The notes under the pieces were generated by a model. It did no database searches, was not told the origin of the DNA, and was given only the letters and a program-made list of their open reading frames with translations. From the NCBI GenBank assembly GCA_009761415.1, contig QUOL01000001.1, positions 3,162,001 to 3,226,000 on the forward strand: a stretch of 64,000 bases of DNA. Reading direction: 5' to 3'. Both the position numbers and the translations under genes were made by a program. This document shows positions 10,828-22,894 of this stretch, piece by piece; the stretch's first letter is position 1; every line of letters starts with the position of its first letter. This DNA is from Sarcomyxa edulis (lineage: Eukaryota; Basidiomycota; Agaricomycetes; Agaricales; Mycenaceae).

Positions 10828-13590
10828 TCACGCGTCAAGAAACTCTTTGTGCATATCGGCAAACGCAGCGGCGCCTACACCCATCAATGCGAGCTTCGTG
10901 AGGCAAGCGGCAGTCTGCCTATACAAGGTCTCCAGCGCAGGTTGAGCAGGTCGTCCTTGTGATTCTGTGGGAAACGATGTTAGAAGGCTAGAAACAGAGA
11001 AGATAGACATCTAATGATTGACAACATACTTAAGATAGCCTGGTTCAGCTCATTTGCAAGAGCGACTCTCGCCTCATGACCTGCAACCTCAGCAGCGTCT
11101 CCACCGGCCCCCAACGGATCTTCCCAAGCAAGAATCCCAAACGTCCGTTTGATCAGTGTGCTGACCTCGGGTCGACTATCAATCTTGGTCTGCAAAACTT
11201 GCCCGTATCCGATGGCTTGGTTCAATAGGTTTTCGTAATGGGCTGCCATAGGATGAAGGATGGCGGGCGATGCAGAGGCCCTCCCCGGAGAAACAGAGAA
11301 TTTTCGTTTGTTTCTGGAGACAGAAGCAGAAATCCCACTTCCACTCCCATTGGTGTCTCGTATCGGTCCCGCTGCGTCATCATCCACATCCATCCCGTCT
11401 GCTATCTCATCCCCTTCGACGTCCTTTCCGTCGGATTCTGCTGCTCTTTCTAGGATCATTCTCTTATTTACTTCCGCTGCCTCGAGAATCAATTCCACGA
11501 ATTTCCTACATTTCAATTTGAACAGCATCAATCCTTCTTCGGCTTCCAACACGCTTGGGAAATATCTTGTCGTGGCTTCAATTGCAGTATCAATATCCCC
11601 CTTGATCACTGAGTTGACGATATTCGTCCTCACTTCGATATCGCCTTCGAAAGCTGGAGTACTGAGACCACGATCAAGATGGTCATCCATATCGATATCG
11701 GTGTCATGAACCGACGTCATAATGGCATCCTCAGATCGTGACTTGAGGCCTCGGGTCTCGGATTGTTTTTGTAGAGTCCTAGCCGTCTTCGCGTACCCAT
11801 GGTGCGCGAGGTACCCCAACACCAATTGATTGATCGGGCCTTTCGTATCCTCCTCCGTCATGGGTTCCTGCTCATTCTCACCATCAACGTCGTCTTCACC
11901 AGATCGCAACAACCTGCGATTCAAGGGCGTCTCCATGATCGTGCTCCAAGTCACATTTCTTTGTTGTTGTACGTGAAATTCGATGTCGAATTTGAAGGGA
12001 TCTTGTCCGAAGTTTACACGGATGTTTTCCCCAGTGTGTCGTAGGCCAACAGACGGGGAGATAGGCTGATCCTTGCCTACGTTGTCGAACACATGTCCTG
12101 AAGAAAGTATCTGATCATCAGGATGATATGTCTTCCAAAATTTCTGGATGAAGCGTACCTAGGAAAGTCCCATTCTTGGTGTAGAATGCTTTGTTTTGAC
12201 TGAAATCAATTCCGCATCCGATGATGTCCCCAGCTGAATTGAACAGAATGGCTTCATCAGTACCTGTATGTGGAAGCTTATAGAAGATTGGACATACTTC
12301 CAAAGGTAGGCCCATATGGAGAGCCGGATCTTTCAGCGGCGAAGGAACAGCCATCGTCACCGTGATACCCCCAAGAGTTCTTCTCCCATCCTGGGAGGCG
12401 AGAGAGTCGGACGTCATTTCCTGCGAAGCTGTATTCAAGAATGATTCTGAGAATGAGAAATTTAGGGGATGAGAAAATGGAGTACGGACCCAATACTAAT
12501 ATATCTGTTGAGCAGATTGTTTCTGTGATCAATACTCATAATGGGGAGGATGAGAGGGGCTTACCCTTTCACTCTGTGCACGATTTCGACTTCGTAGTAA
12601 TATATCCCACAAGCAGGAGGAATTGGATGATTCGTTCGTGCGGCGGCTGCGTCTTTATCTCCGACACTAGGAGGACCTTCAACCAGAAAGAATAGCTTGA
12701 GGTTAAACGTTCCACGTACAGTCGGAGACTGTGCAGAAGGACTGACCGTGGTATGCAAGCTCACGTCCATCGGCGGACACGGACAATAAGGGATGTCGAA
12801 ATTGTTCAGACCAGCGTGTGGGGAGACGTGGAATCGGAGCTTCTGGATTATCATTAGAAGAGACAGAAGGAGTGAACGTTGGAGTAATCTCTCGAGGAGG
12901 AGTAGCATTACTATTACTCTCGTCGTCACTATCCATCGGGGGAGACGCTGCCCTGCCGCCAGAGATGTTCAAGACAGCATTACTACCAGACACTTCACTC
13001 GGTCTCCGATAGGGAGGAAGAGAAGAAGGGCTTTCGGTCTGGAGCATGTGGCGTAACGCCGAATGTTCGAGGTATGCGGGCCTAGGGAAGGAGACGGTGG
13101 GGGAGGGTGGAGTAGCAGGCGCTGCTGATGTATGAGCTGCGGCATGAAGGTAGGTACTCGATGTTCTGTTGCTTGCAGCGCTAGGACGACGTGCACGGGG
13201 GGTGGCAGTCGGTGGGGTCGTCGATGGGACGCAGGCATTATCTGCAGTAATGCTTCGTGAATCCGCTCGAACTACTCGGGGTTCGAAAGTGAATGGAGTC
13301 CGAGGTGTACTTCTCGGGAGCATCCCAGAAGAAGGGGTATACGATCGAGAGGTTGGTCTGATTCTGAGGGGGCTTGAGGCGCTACTACTGTCACGGCCAT
13401 AAGAAAGAGGACCCCTATGGTGATCTGCAATATGGCTAGTGCCGATGCTGGAGCGTAGTGGAAAGGCTTGGGAACGTGGTGGGATGCTAATGGGTATAGA
13501 GATGACGGATTCTATATTGCGAGTTGGGGATGTAGAAGGTGTGCCTCGGGGTATCGGGATGCTATTTGACCTAGCCTGTCGGTTGCTCAT
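10828..13590 (-). CDS. GID1: RanBPM/GID1-type subunit of the CTLH (GID) ubiquitin ligase
   Basis: In the family this protein is the scaffold that links the substrate receptor to the GID/CTLH E3 ligase, which in yeast degrades gluconeogenic enzymes. Reading from 13590, the protein has a long Ser/Thr/Pro-rich disordered N-terminus (about 220 residues), a SPRY domain (about 12900-12020; motifs [36 protein letters not shown] and [14 protein letters not shown]), then LisH ([20 protein letters not shown], about 11840), CTLH ([15 protein letters not shown], about 11600) and a C-terminal CRA region. The last intron, near 11030-10953, joins LNQAIL to [12 protein letters not shown], and the protein ends LDA at 10828. 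Other introns split the SPRY domain. The domain order matches Vid30/Gid1 and animal RanBP9/10. An acidic insert between CTLH and CRA looks specific to this lineage. Confidence 0.92.
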
Positions 13591-15048
13591 CGTAGTTCGT
13601 CAAGTGAGGGAAACGAGTCAAGACAAAAGGAGACTCTGGAGACTCGGCACCGGCTTGCAAGCAGAATTAGATTCTTGGGTGATTTTGATCAGTATTGAAT
13701 TGAGAAGAGAGGACCACAAACCAGTCAGGACCAAGTCCCACTGTATGTATTTTGGGCAGAACACTGAGCAGCTGCCCAGACGCGCGGTGTAATGTAGTCA
13801 CGCGTTACATCGTCACACAAAATAATATGTATACTCTTTCACACTTGCGATCTTTTGATTGTACAGAGATATGTACATTACATGGGGTGCCAGAGGAAGG
13901 TACACGAGAAGAACTTCAAGATCTGTCTGAGAAACAAATGTCACGGCCTTCGAGTCACTCGAGAAGGTTGAGGAACGAAATCTTCATCGACTTGAAGACC
14001 TCCGTGCACACTAGAGGCCACTGAAGTTTGAGAGGTATCGCTGCGACCAGCCAGTCCAGGACACCTTCAAGAATGGGAATGGCGCTACATAGTCCCCTTG
14101 TCGAAGGTTGTTCGACTACGGTCGCCTAGGTGCGCTTCCAGTCCAGTCTAGACAAGGATAGACCATGGAATGCTACACTGTTCAACGTAGATTCGACTAA
14201 TTTTGGATGATGAGGGTACGCAGATCATACAATGCAACTGTATAATAGTCTGGGTGGCCTTATCGAGCTAGTCTTTGGCGAACGCCGATACTCCAGCTAT
14301 TTTTCTCGAAGAGAAGTACAGTAGAGCACATACGACGTTGATGCGTGGACATCCAGAACCTCGCCCAGCTCAAAATGGTCCAGATTCACGAAGTCGATCA
14401 TAGAAAATGCCTGAGACAAGCCAAGAGCGGCTGTCGAATTGTTTTCAAGATAGAGGTGTATTAGTAGTGGCGCCAGCTGAAGACATCGATGACGTGTCTC
14501 TGTGCAAAGGTATATAGGTCGGTGTCGACGTCGTTGTTTTCAGAAATGGGATGAAGCGAGAAGATTGTTTCGTCAATGTGGTCAAATGCGAGCCAAGGTC
14601 AACCTGAAGAGTTTAGGGCTATGCCATTGGACGAATTTCGCCTTGATACTCTATCGGTGGCGGTGAGCATTCTGTAAGTCGGACCATCAGACCAGTTCTA
14701 TGATCTGAAGTTCCCAAGTAAGTGGCCCCAGTGAGTCATGGGAGGATGCTGTCGACTCGGAAGAGGTGCTTACGATGAATGACCTGCACGCGCAAGGTAC
14801 AGGGGGTGAAGGATAGATATCAAGATGTCCTGAGCGTGAAGATTTGGCCTCCGAACAGAACAGTAGCGAGCATATGCATGCCAATTATACTGGAGACGAA
14901 CAAAATTGCACAATTTGCAAAGAACGTCCGAGTCGTCGTCGTCGAACGAAGGAAATGCTCGCGCGTCACGCGTTACGAGTCACCGATCAGTCACCCATCC
15001 GCATACGCGTCCAGCCAAGTTGCATTTCTACCAAAACCTCCTCTTCAA
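13591..15048. other. Divergent intergenic region GID1 / UMP1, no gene seen
   Basis: About 1.46 kb separate the two start codons. Short open frames are present (14687-14884 minus, 14844-15185 plus) but have no domain, and the latter overlaps UMP1 in another frame. I find no recognisable RNA gene. Both promoters must lie here. Confidence 0.4.
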
Positions 15049-15692
15049 ATGGTAGGAGATATATCCTCACATCCTCAAAGAGTATACTGACACACATAAC
15101 AGGATCCATCTTTGAGACTAGTACCCGCCAACGGAGCAAAATCCGCCTCTGTCAAAGACACTGCGAACAGTCTTGGTCTTCATGACAGCCTTGCCTATGG
15201 ACCGCGTAACATCGCTGCAGAAGTTACCACAACCAGTGCTGTGAAGGAGCGTCTTGAATCGGTGAGTGTAACTTTCAAGATGACTACACTCAAATGGAAA
15301 CTGAGGTGGGTTCAATTAGTGGGAGGAAACACAAGACAATCTGAAACTTACGCTGCAACGAAACATCTATGGTATGCATGCCCCCATGAGACTCCTTATG
15401 GAACGGAAGATCGTCGCATCTGTGAGCTTATATGCTATTTGAGATCTTTGACGCTTTATGATATGAATGTACTCACGTCGATCCAGAACCCCCATATGCC
15501 CGCCTTCCCTCAATCCAACCTCCACCTTGATATATTAATGGGTCGAGATGAGACCATAGAGCCCGTAGATATCTTCTCTGGTGAGTACTCCCGAATACTA
15601 AACTGCGTACCTTGTACTGATAACGAACAGGTATGGAAACGGGAGCGTCGCAAGATATCCATAAAGAAATGGAGAAGAAGCTTCGCCTGTAA
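15049..15692 (+). CDS. UMP1: Proteasome maturation factor UMP1 (POMP)
   Basis: UMP1 is the chaperone that sits inside half-proteasomes, coordinates their dimerisation and is the first protein the mature 20S core degrades. Five exons (15049-15051, 15103-15261, 15320-15421, 15487-15580, 15631-15692) give 139 residues, the usual family length. Recognisable features are the N-terminal MDPSLRLVP, the LGLHDSLAYGPR stretch, the central RNIYGMHAPMRLLMERKI and the hallmark SNLHLDILMGRDETIEPVDI. The first coding exon is only the ATG; the next codon starts after a 51-base intron (GTAGGAG...AACAG). No other ATG gives the conserved MDPSLR start. The protein is small, charged and has no signal or membrane segment, as expected for a cytosolic/nuclear chaperone. 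Confidence 0.94.
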
Positions 15693-17360
15693 TTGTATAT
15701 CCGTCTCGTCCATTCATTCATCATCGTGATCTTCCATGTCAATGATACTCCAGAATCTTCTCTTCTCAGGAAAATATATTCCTGACTTAACATTATAAGC
15801 AGGACATCTATATGCATGACTAGCAAAGTTGTACAAGCCGAAGGACGCTACCACGGACTTTCTCTTAAGGATATCCCCTCAGATTTCATGGTGCCCTGCT
15901 CCGCGACATTCCGTGTACTTACCACACAGCCTTCTAGCAATGGGATGCTCCCACAGGGATATGACTCGCAAATCCATATACTTGGACCACAATTATCAAA
16001 CCTCCTACCCCCTTGCAGAAGTCCTGATCTAGATTCTACTAGGAACCTCTGCTTTGTCTTGCCCTACCACTTCGTACCGGTCTGCGGCTCCATGTATATC
16101 TTTGACCGCCTTCTTCCCCTCAACACCGCCCTCTCCAACTTGGCTACGCTCAAAATACTCCCAACCCGTGGTTCCACAATAGGATTGGTCATTTGATTGG
16201 CTTTGCTAATTTTTTTTCTAGATTGAGCTCCCCGAGGCGGTCGCGTCGCAGGATATGTGTAGCCATTGTATGCAGTGTCGACACTGTTAGGTCCCCATTC
16301 TCTATCTCCTTCTCGCTGTCGGGCTCAAGAAACTAAACGAGGTTCAGATCGAGTCTATCTCTGAAATGTCTTGAACCGAGAGCGTGGTCTGTGTGGCTCA
16401 CAACGATGCTGAGCCTATGGACAAACGTTTTCAGACATCGGACTTGCTCCTCCACTATACTTCGCTGCTGTCGCGCCCGGTCCGAATGCAGTGGAAGGGA
16501 CTCCAGATACGTCTCAAGAAGCGGAGTCGCTCGACTCGCCTGAGTTCCGAATATGACATGGTGGGATGCGTTGTGTACTTTGTTCGCGCACTGGATTGAG
16601 ATCATGTTACTATCGTACGGATCCGTCGTAACAGCTAATATAGGTGACGCGAGGTGAATAAGATCGTGATGAAGGCAAGATGTGAGTCTGGAGACGACGT
16701 CTTGAATATTGTTCGCTACATATACCGGTGCGTTCATAGTGTCATTCAAATATAGTCTGTTGATTCGACATACCGCTCAATTAGGTGCAAGCAGGACGAT
16801 GAAGAACGGACCTAAGAACTCCTCGACAGGATGTTCCATGTCATCCTGTTCAGGCGCCGAGCACAAAATAACGGTACCAGAACTCTTCTCAAATACGCCT
16901 CTCACACCAGATCCATCCTTAAACACCTCACTATCACATTTGTCGACGCTCTCCATTCCGCCCACTGTTTGAACGTCATGGTAATCCTCGACCCCCGGGC
17001 TCCCTTTGAATCGGAAGACGGGAACCGCGCATAAAAGCATCCACAGATGACAGATTGCAATCTGCATCGTTAGTAGATCGAACATCGCATGAAATTCTAG
17101 AAAGAAACGGGAAATACACGGTATAGGCGGCCTTTCTTCCACACAGTTGTGCAAATGAGGCCCTGTTCTTCCCGAATGATGCGTGATGAAGAAAGAGCCG
17201 CAGTACAGTAATGCTATAAGCATAGTACTTGTAAGTACAACGCTCCTAAGAGAGCGTTTGAGACAAGAATCACAGTGCTAGTGATGATCTAGCAAACTGA
17301 CGCGAGTATGATTGTACCAAGTTCATTCAAAACCATACAGAAGTAATCCTGAAGTTGTAA
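15693..17360. other. Region with unassigned open frames
   Basis: Three medium frames lie here: 15816-16196 (plus, 126 codons), 16333-16749 (minus, 138 codons) and 16777-17223 (minus, 148 codons; it has a hydrophobic stretch around HAMFDLLTMQIAICHLWMLL). The two minus frames could be exons of one lineage-specific or decayed membrane-protein gene, but the obvious junction (GTATGT donor near 16775) is preceded by an in-frame stop in the upstream frame. I cannot build a clean gene. A strong intron-like 3' end (GCTAATTTTTTTTCTAG) occurs at about 16206-16222 on the plus strand, so part of an unrecognised plus-strand gene is also possible. Confidence 0.3.
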
Positions 17361-20300
17361 TCATACCACATTTTCCCTGAGCTCTCGGACAATTTCCAAC
17401 AGTATTCCCAAGGCAATCAACCCGAAGCTTTGTGGGCCGAAAGCACGAGGATTATCTCGCAGAAAGTCCTCAGAAACAACCCAAGCAGCCCACGCGCGCT
17501 CAAACTTCTTCACCTCATTTTGTGTCGCAACTCCATATTCATCATCTTCTTCCCCTGAATAATAATCTTCATCCTCGTCAAGATCTTCGAGTTCTGCTAA
17601 TGGGTCAAAGTTCGTGGTTCGTAATTCTTTCCTGATTGCCTTCGTGAGCTCATGGGTCTGGAAAAGATCAATGAGCTGACGCCTATGCTGTGATAAAGAG
17701 TGGTGGCTCACCTGTAAATTCATTGCATGAATCGCTTCACGACGTTTGCGATGGTTCACCCAGTGTGCTTGAATAGTGCCACTGATCAACTCCGCTTCTG
17801 ACAAATAATCATTGGGCCTCTTCGATATCGTATGTGTCTTGGCTATGGTGAAAAGCTGATCTGTATAGGCATCTAACATGTGGTCCATCTCTTCTCGTAG
17901 ATTATCGTCGATATCGCGGTCCAAAAGAGGTAGGCCCAGAGCTTCCAGACGAAGGCATTGAATGGCTGTCTCGATCTTGAGACCATCAGATGGAAGAAAC
18001 TCTTCTCCCTTGGGGAACGGAAGATATTCTTCGATAGGGACGTTGCGATATAAGATTCCCAATACCCTTTTGCTGGGATAAAACCCAGAATTAGCGGTAG
18101 GGTTTACTCCCTCCTCAGAGAGAAAGTCGGGCCGCGATTGATTGGGAGGGCGAGGGAGATCTCTGAAGTTTACAGGGGTCCCTCGTTTTGGAAAGTCGAC
18201 AGCATGGGATGCTTTCTCTGCTAGCTGTAAACAAGCAGAACATGCTGGGCCATTCTCGTCTAGGTCGGCTATCCGGAGGTGCAGAATAGAGATGTACCCC
18301 ACAAGGTCTGATTTTATCTGTGTGAGATATGCATGTGGAAGTTAGCTGCTGCACCGGTGAAAGGATAACAAATTAGTTACATAGTCAATCACAAAATCTG
18401 CAACATCCTCCACTGTACACTGATGCGCCGTCTCCTTGTATGGAAGACCTATGTAGGATCCTGGGGTTGAAGTGTATCCCTTTGGGGGAAAAAGGTTATG
18501 CTTGAAGGAGCGTAAGTATCACGCTTGCACGGTTCAAGAATAAGGGCATACATCAATAATCAAATTATATGGGTCACCATCAAGATCCCCGCCTCCTAAG
18601 CATGATGGCAAACTCCTTGACCCTCTATGTCCAAAGTGTCAGACCATACAAATAATCTGCAAGTGATAAAGAGAATAAAACATACTCGCATGAAAATACC
18701 ACCACATTGGTCAATTGTTCCAATTCGGGTCTCCGGACAGCTTCGACAAACTGCACATCGCCCGGATGGATTTGAGGACTCCGGGTGATGAGTACCCGTC
18801 CAGTGATGGGTTTATGCAGGCCAGTTCTCTCGTCATGGACAGTAGCATAAATCTGTCCTTCACGTAGACAGCCCCATTCATCTGAAACACCGATAAGCGT
18901 GAAAGAGCCTGGAACGGGGATACGTGCGCGATGCTTTATTTCTCGAAGGATATAGGTTGTTGCATAGACCAGACAGGTCTTGAGGAGGTCATGGTCTAAT
19001 CCTGTGTTCCGAGTTTCGGTCCAGACATCAAGCTTTAGTTGGGTGAGAATGTTCTTGTATAGGGATGGTAATCGGAAGGATGCACCTAGACCATGCTGGG
19101 AGAATAGTTTCGAGGCTTGGGAAAAGGAGTCCAGGATACTCTGGATTTCACGGACCGCCATGTCCTGTAAAGCAATGATATTCAAGTTCGGTACGCCGTG
19201 GTGCTCCAAAAGAAGGATCAATGGACGATTGAGGAACATAGGACTTGGCTTCTGTGTCGTGACAGCGATGTCAAGTGTACGAAGATTTGGAGCATCAAAT
19301 TTCATTTGAGACGGTCGAAGGCAAATTACATTGCCTTCTAGTGTTGGATCCATTACCAGCATTCCTTTGGCTCCTGAGATACGGATCTGCACTCCAGACG
19401 GAATTTCTTTCGATCTAGAAGTGCTCCTTCTGGCTTTCTGGACGGCGGTCCAAACAGTCTTGCTCAACTCGAGAGAAATGGTTCCGCAACCATCTGTGAA
19501 AACCGAACCGGTCGTAGAGACTCGATCTGGTATGCGTCGTATCTCGTTGGCAGCCAAAGAAATGGAGGGGTCAGAGGCCGAGAAGGCTTGACTCCAGCGC
19601 GCCCCTAGAAGAGCAGGTCGGTGCGTCAATAACGAGAAATCACCCTGAATTTGATCGTAAGACTTGAAATACTCTGAAAGACAAGGATATGATCATCTTA
19701 CCATGCGGGCACGTATTCCTTCAGCGTCAATCAGAGTACCTTCAAACTCGAAGGGAGTCATAAACCAGAATGAATATTCTCGAAGGCCACTCATGGAGTA
19801 GCTAAGGAATCGGAAATCACGACCAGCCACACGCAACCCATGAATCAGCACCTTTCTAAATCGTGAGATCAGGAGCTCATCAAGAGACAATCCGGGTTCA
19901 CGTCGAAGCAAACCACGATTTTCGTCTTGGAATGAGATACGTAGAAAGGATTCATAATTCCCCCACTGACGCAACACACTGTTTGATTGATCTGGAAGTG
20001 GGCCTTCGAGGAATCGGGTACACGGTGTTAAAACGACATGGTACGATTGATAAATGGCAGGCGATGGAGCAAAACGGGACTTAGGTCGATATTGCTCTGC
20101 GATATAGGCTGAAATGGCTTCGTCAAGCTGTGAGACCAGACTTTGAGCCTCCGGTTCGAGATCCTGATAGCGGTGATGGCCGCGGCGACGGCGACGGCGA
20201 CGAGGGTTGGGCCTGTGATGAGGTATGTACCCCAACAAGCTCGGTACTTCGAGTGAATTTGCGAACCGACGAAACATGTCGGCCGCGGATGACTGGTGCA

Positions 20301-21366
20301 TTATCTGAAGTTCAGGGAGCTTGTTTGACATTGACTCCAATATCTCGGCGGGGTCGAGGAGGCCACTATAGACGGCCTTTTCGACCTCAAAGGCGAGAGC
20401 GAAATCGAGAGATGTTATGAGTCTGTCAAGTTGTGTAAGCTTGGTCTCCGAATAAAGTTCGCGGTATACGATAGAGATGGTGCGCCTATGGGGAGTACGG
20501 AGATGAAGTAGCTTAACGCGTTCCAAAAAAGTTTCCAGGTCATGTCGATTCACGAATGCTAGGCATATACCGTAGTATGCGACAGGCATGAGGTGATGAG
20601 TTGGTAGGCATTCCAGTCGGATAGAGCTGGTCTCTTGGTCATTGGTTATTGGATGTGTATCGGTAGTTTTCCTTTCGAACACGGGGAGTAAATTTGACTC
20701 GATGAAGACATGAAAAGGGCCGTTTGTTGTGGCATCGGGCACGGCCATCGCAGAGATATGAGACGAAGAGTAACGAACATAATCCTCGATCTCTGTGTCT
20801 CCGAGTGTATAAGAGCTGAGGATCTGAGCAAGAGTGGTCATTAGCTGCTCTGAAGCGGTCGAGGCCTGCTGATCCTGCCCAATTGACTTTATCTGGAGTT
20901 GACGGAGCTCTGGGTCGCAAGCAACGAACCCGCTCCCCTCCATTTCTGCAGAGAATGCTCCATCTCTACAAAATCTCCCGAACAAGTACTTGTGAAGCTT
21001 GATTGGCGATGATGCGGTAGCCATCTCAGCTTGCTTCTGGCGCAATATTTCTGGATCCTCCCACTCCGAGGATGTGACCCTTTCAATCGCGGCTTGGTTC
21101 GGCAGCCTTGTATTAGGTGAGAAATAGATGCGACGGCCTTTGACATCGATGCCAGAGGCTCCGTACAATGCCAAAAAAGTTTGACACAAGTCTGCGCTCG
21201 GTAAAGTCAGCATACCAAATTTCTTGCTTTTTTGTTTGAAGAGCTCGACATCGAAGTTAGTGCGGGGGTTGGTCGGAAATGGCGGTCCATGAAGTTTGGC
21301 AGATATCGCGAGCTGTACGTCGAGTTCCGAAGCTGCAAAAGCAACGTTCCGCATGAAAAGCTGCAT
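17361..21366 (-). CDS. RNA-dependent RNA polymerase (QDE-1/RdRP family, RNA silencing)
   Basis: Cellular RdRPs convert aberrant single-stranded RNA to double-stranded RNA that feeds Dicer in quelling. The first exon (21366 to about 19702) encodes the N-terminal region starting MQLFMRNVAF and including a long helical/basic linker; its junction to the next exon reads ...RARM then GDFSLLTHRPALLGARWSQAF. The catalytic half follows: FTDGCGTISLEL (about 19500), SGVQIRISGAKGMLVMDP, the conserved domain around VLITRSPQIHPGDVQFVEAV, and the active-site CLGGGDLDGDPYNL, whose DLDGD aspartates bind the metal ions (about 18600-18560). The C-terminal exon (18302-17361) has the conserved CLQLAEKASHAVDFPK motif and a helical domain with an acidic loop. 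All catalytic residues I can check are present, so the enzyme should be active. Several introns of 50-60 bases interrupt the second half. Confidence 0.93.
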
Positions 21367-22251
21367 AGTGACTTGAACTGCAATACTATGTGAGATCTGT
21401 CAGTCGAGTCGACTCTACAATGTGTAGTAGAACTTACTTTCGACAGGCTCGTTTAGCTAGAAATGCAGGACCAGGGACAAATGTCCTAGGTTTCTCGTTC
21501 TACTGAAAGTCGTAGGGTGGGCAGAAATGATCAGTTGTACTCGAGTGACGCTGTACTATTAGATTCAAGAGTGAGATGAAACTCGAGGGGCTTTTGACCA
21601 TCTGCGCGTGAGCAACTCTTGTGCTATTTGAACGAGTCGTTATCGATGGGCGCCTAGTTGATGAATGGATATAGAATAAGCCTGAGCTTATCACAACCAC
21701 TCAAGGCCCATATCTCCATTCAAAAATAGCGTGAGCGCCTGGTATCGAGCGTGTGACGGAGAATAGATGACCACAGGGAGTCAGTGAGAAGGATAAATAC
21801 GCACGTCGCACTGGCACCTCCGAACCCTAACGCCCACATATTCCTCTCGTTATCAACTCGTTATTCTTGTCGGTAGAAATCTTGGACTCGCAGTGACCCT
21901 ATCACCTGTGCACAAAACGCACATAGCGAGGATTAGACCAGAAGGATCAGAACATACTAGCGTCGAGAGTCGAGACTCAGGAGTCAGTGAACACTGAAAA
22001 GATTATCTGACTTGTCACTCGTCACATGTCGAGTCGCGTGACGGACGCGACCGTGATTGTCACACTCAATGAGCCGGGGCGAGGTTATAGTTATACGCGT
22101 AATAATACTAGTCGCACTAGTACTAATAATGATATTTGCTGGTCAAGCTGTGCGTTCGTGTAGCTCATCAAAAGCCAGATAGAAAACAATAAATATGAAA
22201 GCCAAAGTACACGACGTGATGGTAGTCTGCTGAACCCGCCGGTTGAGCCAA
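21367..22251. other. Intergenic region upstream of RdRP
   Basis: About 880 bases separate the RdRP start from the stop codon of the three-module secreted gene, both on the minus strand. It contains short direct sequence runs (ACTCGTCAC / GTCGCGTGACGGACGCGAC near 22015-22060) but no gene I can support. The RdRP promoter should be here. Confidence 0.4.
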
Positions 22252-22894
22252 CTAAACAACGGTCCAAATCTGCTCCGGAGAGAAGTTTGGGGGTGAGCAG
22301 GGAGCATTACTGAGGAATCCGTCGGAATTGAGTGTAAGACACGAGTTTCCATCTCCAACGCCGTTGTTGACTGCATTGTTTGCAATGGGAAATCCGATCC
22401 CTCCAGAAAGGCTCAAAGTAGAGTTGAAGAAGAATTGTTGTTCGTCAGTGGTCGTACCGTCGCCAGCCGCACGCCCTCCTAGAGCAACCAATTGAGTATT
22501 TCACGTCGCTGAACAGAGGAATAAAAACAGATACTGACCACATGCAAAAAGACCAGGTCGTGAACGGTCGTTAATATTGCCCCGCCCGTCAACACAAGTG
22601 AATTGCTGACTAGAGACAACGATCGTACGGCTGCCATCGGGCACATTGTTGTGCTCACCCTGTGAATTGACACGGTCAGCTCACAGACCTAAATCACTGC
22701 TCAATTTACCCATACCTTGGTGATCAAATCGAATTTCTGACCAGCGATGGACGTGTCACAAGGCTTCAAGGCGATAGGCACCAAGTTGAAGCGGAAGTCT
22801 CCTGCCGTGAAGTTGGAAACATCAAAGCAGGTGTCACCATTCTTTATTTGGGCCCCCGTAGCGACGCGAGTGGCAGTTGCATCGAACGTAGGAC
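22252..22894 (-). repeat. Module 3 of the three-module secreted gene
   Basis: Cassette of exons 22894-22716, 22659-22539 and 22478-22252. Its first exon is nine bases shorter than in the other modules (KNGDTCFDV in place of RNAASP.CFDV). It forms the protein C-terminus. Confidence 0.82.

Noticed and set aside
15816..16196. 126-codon plus-strand frame downstream of UMP1
   Set aside because: No recognisable family and no clean join to the acceptor-like site at about 16222; kept only as part of an unassigned region.
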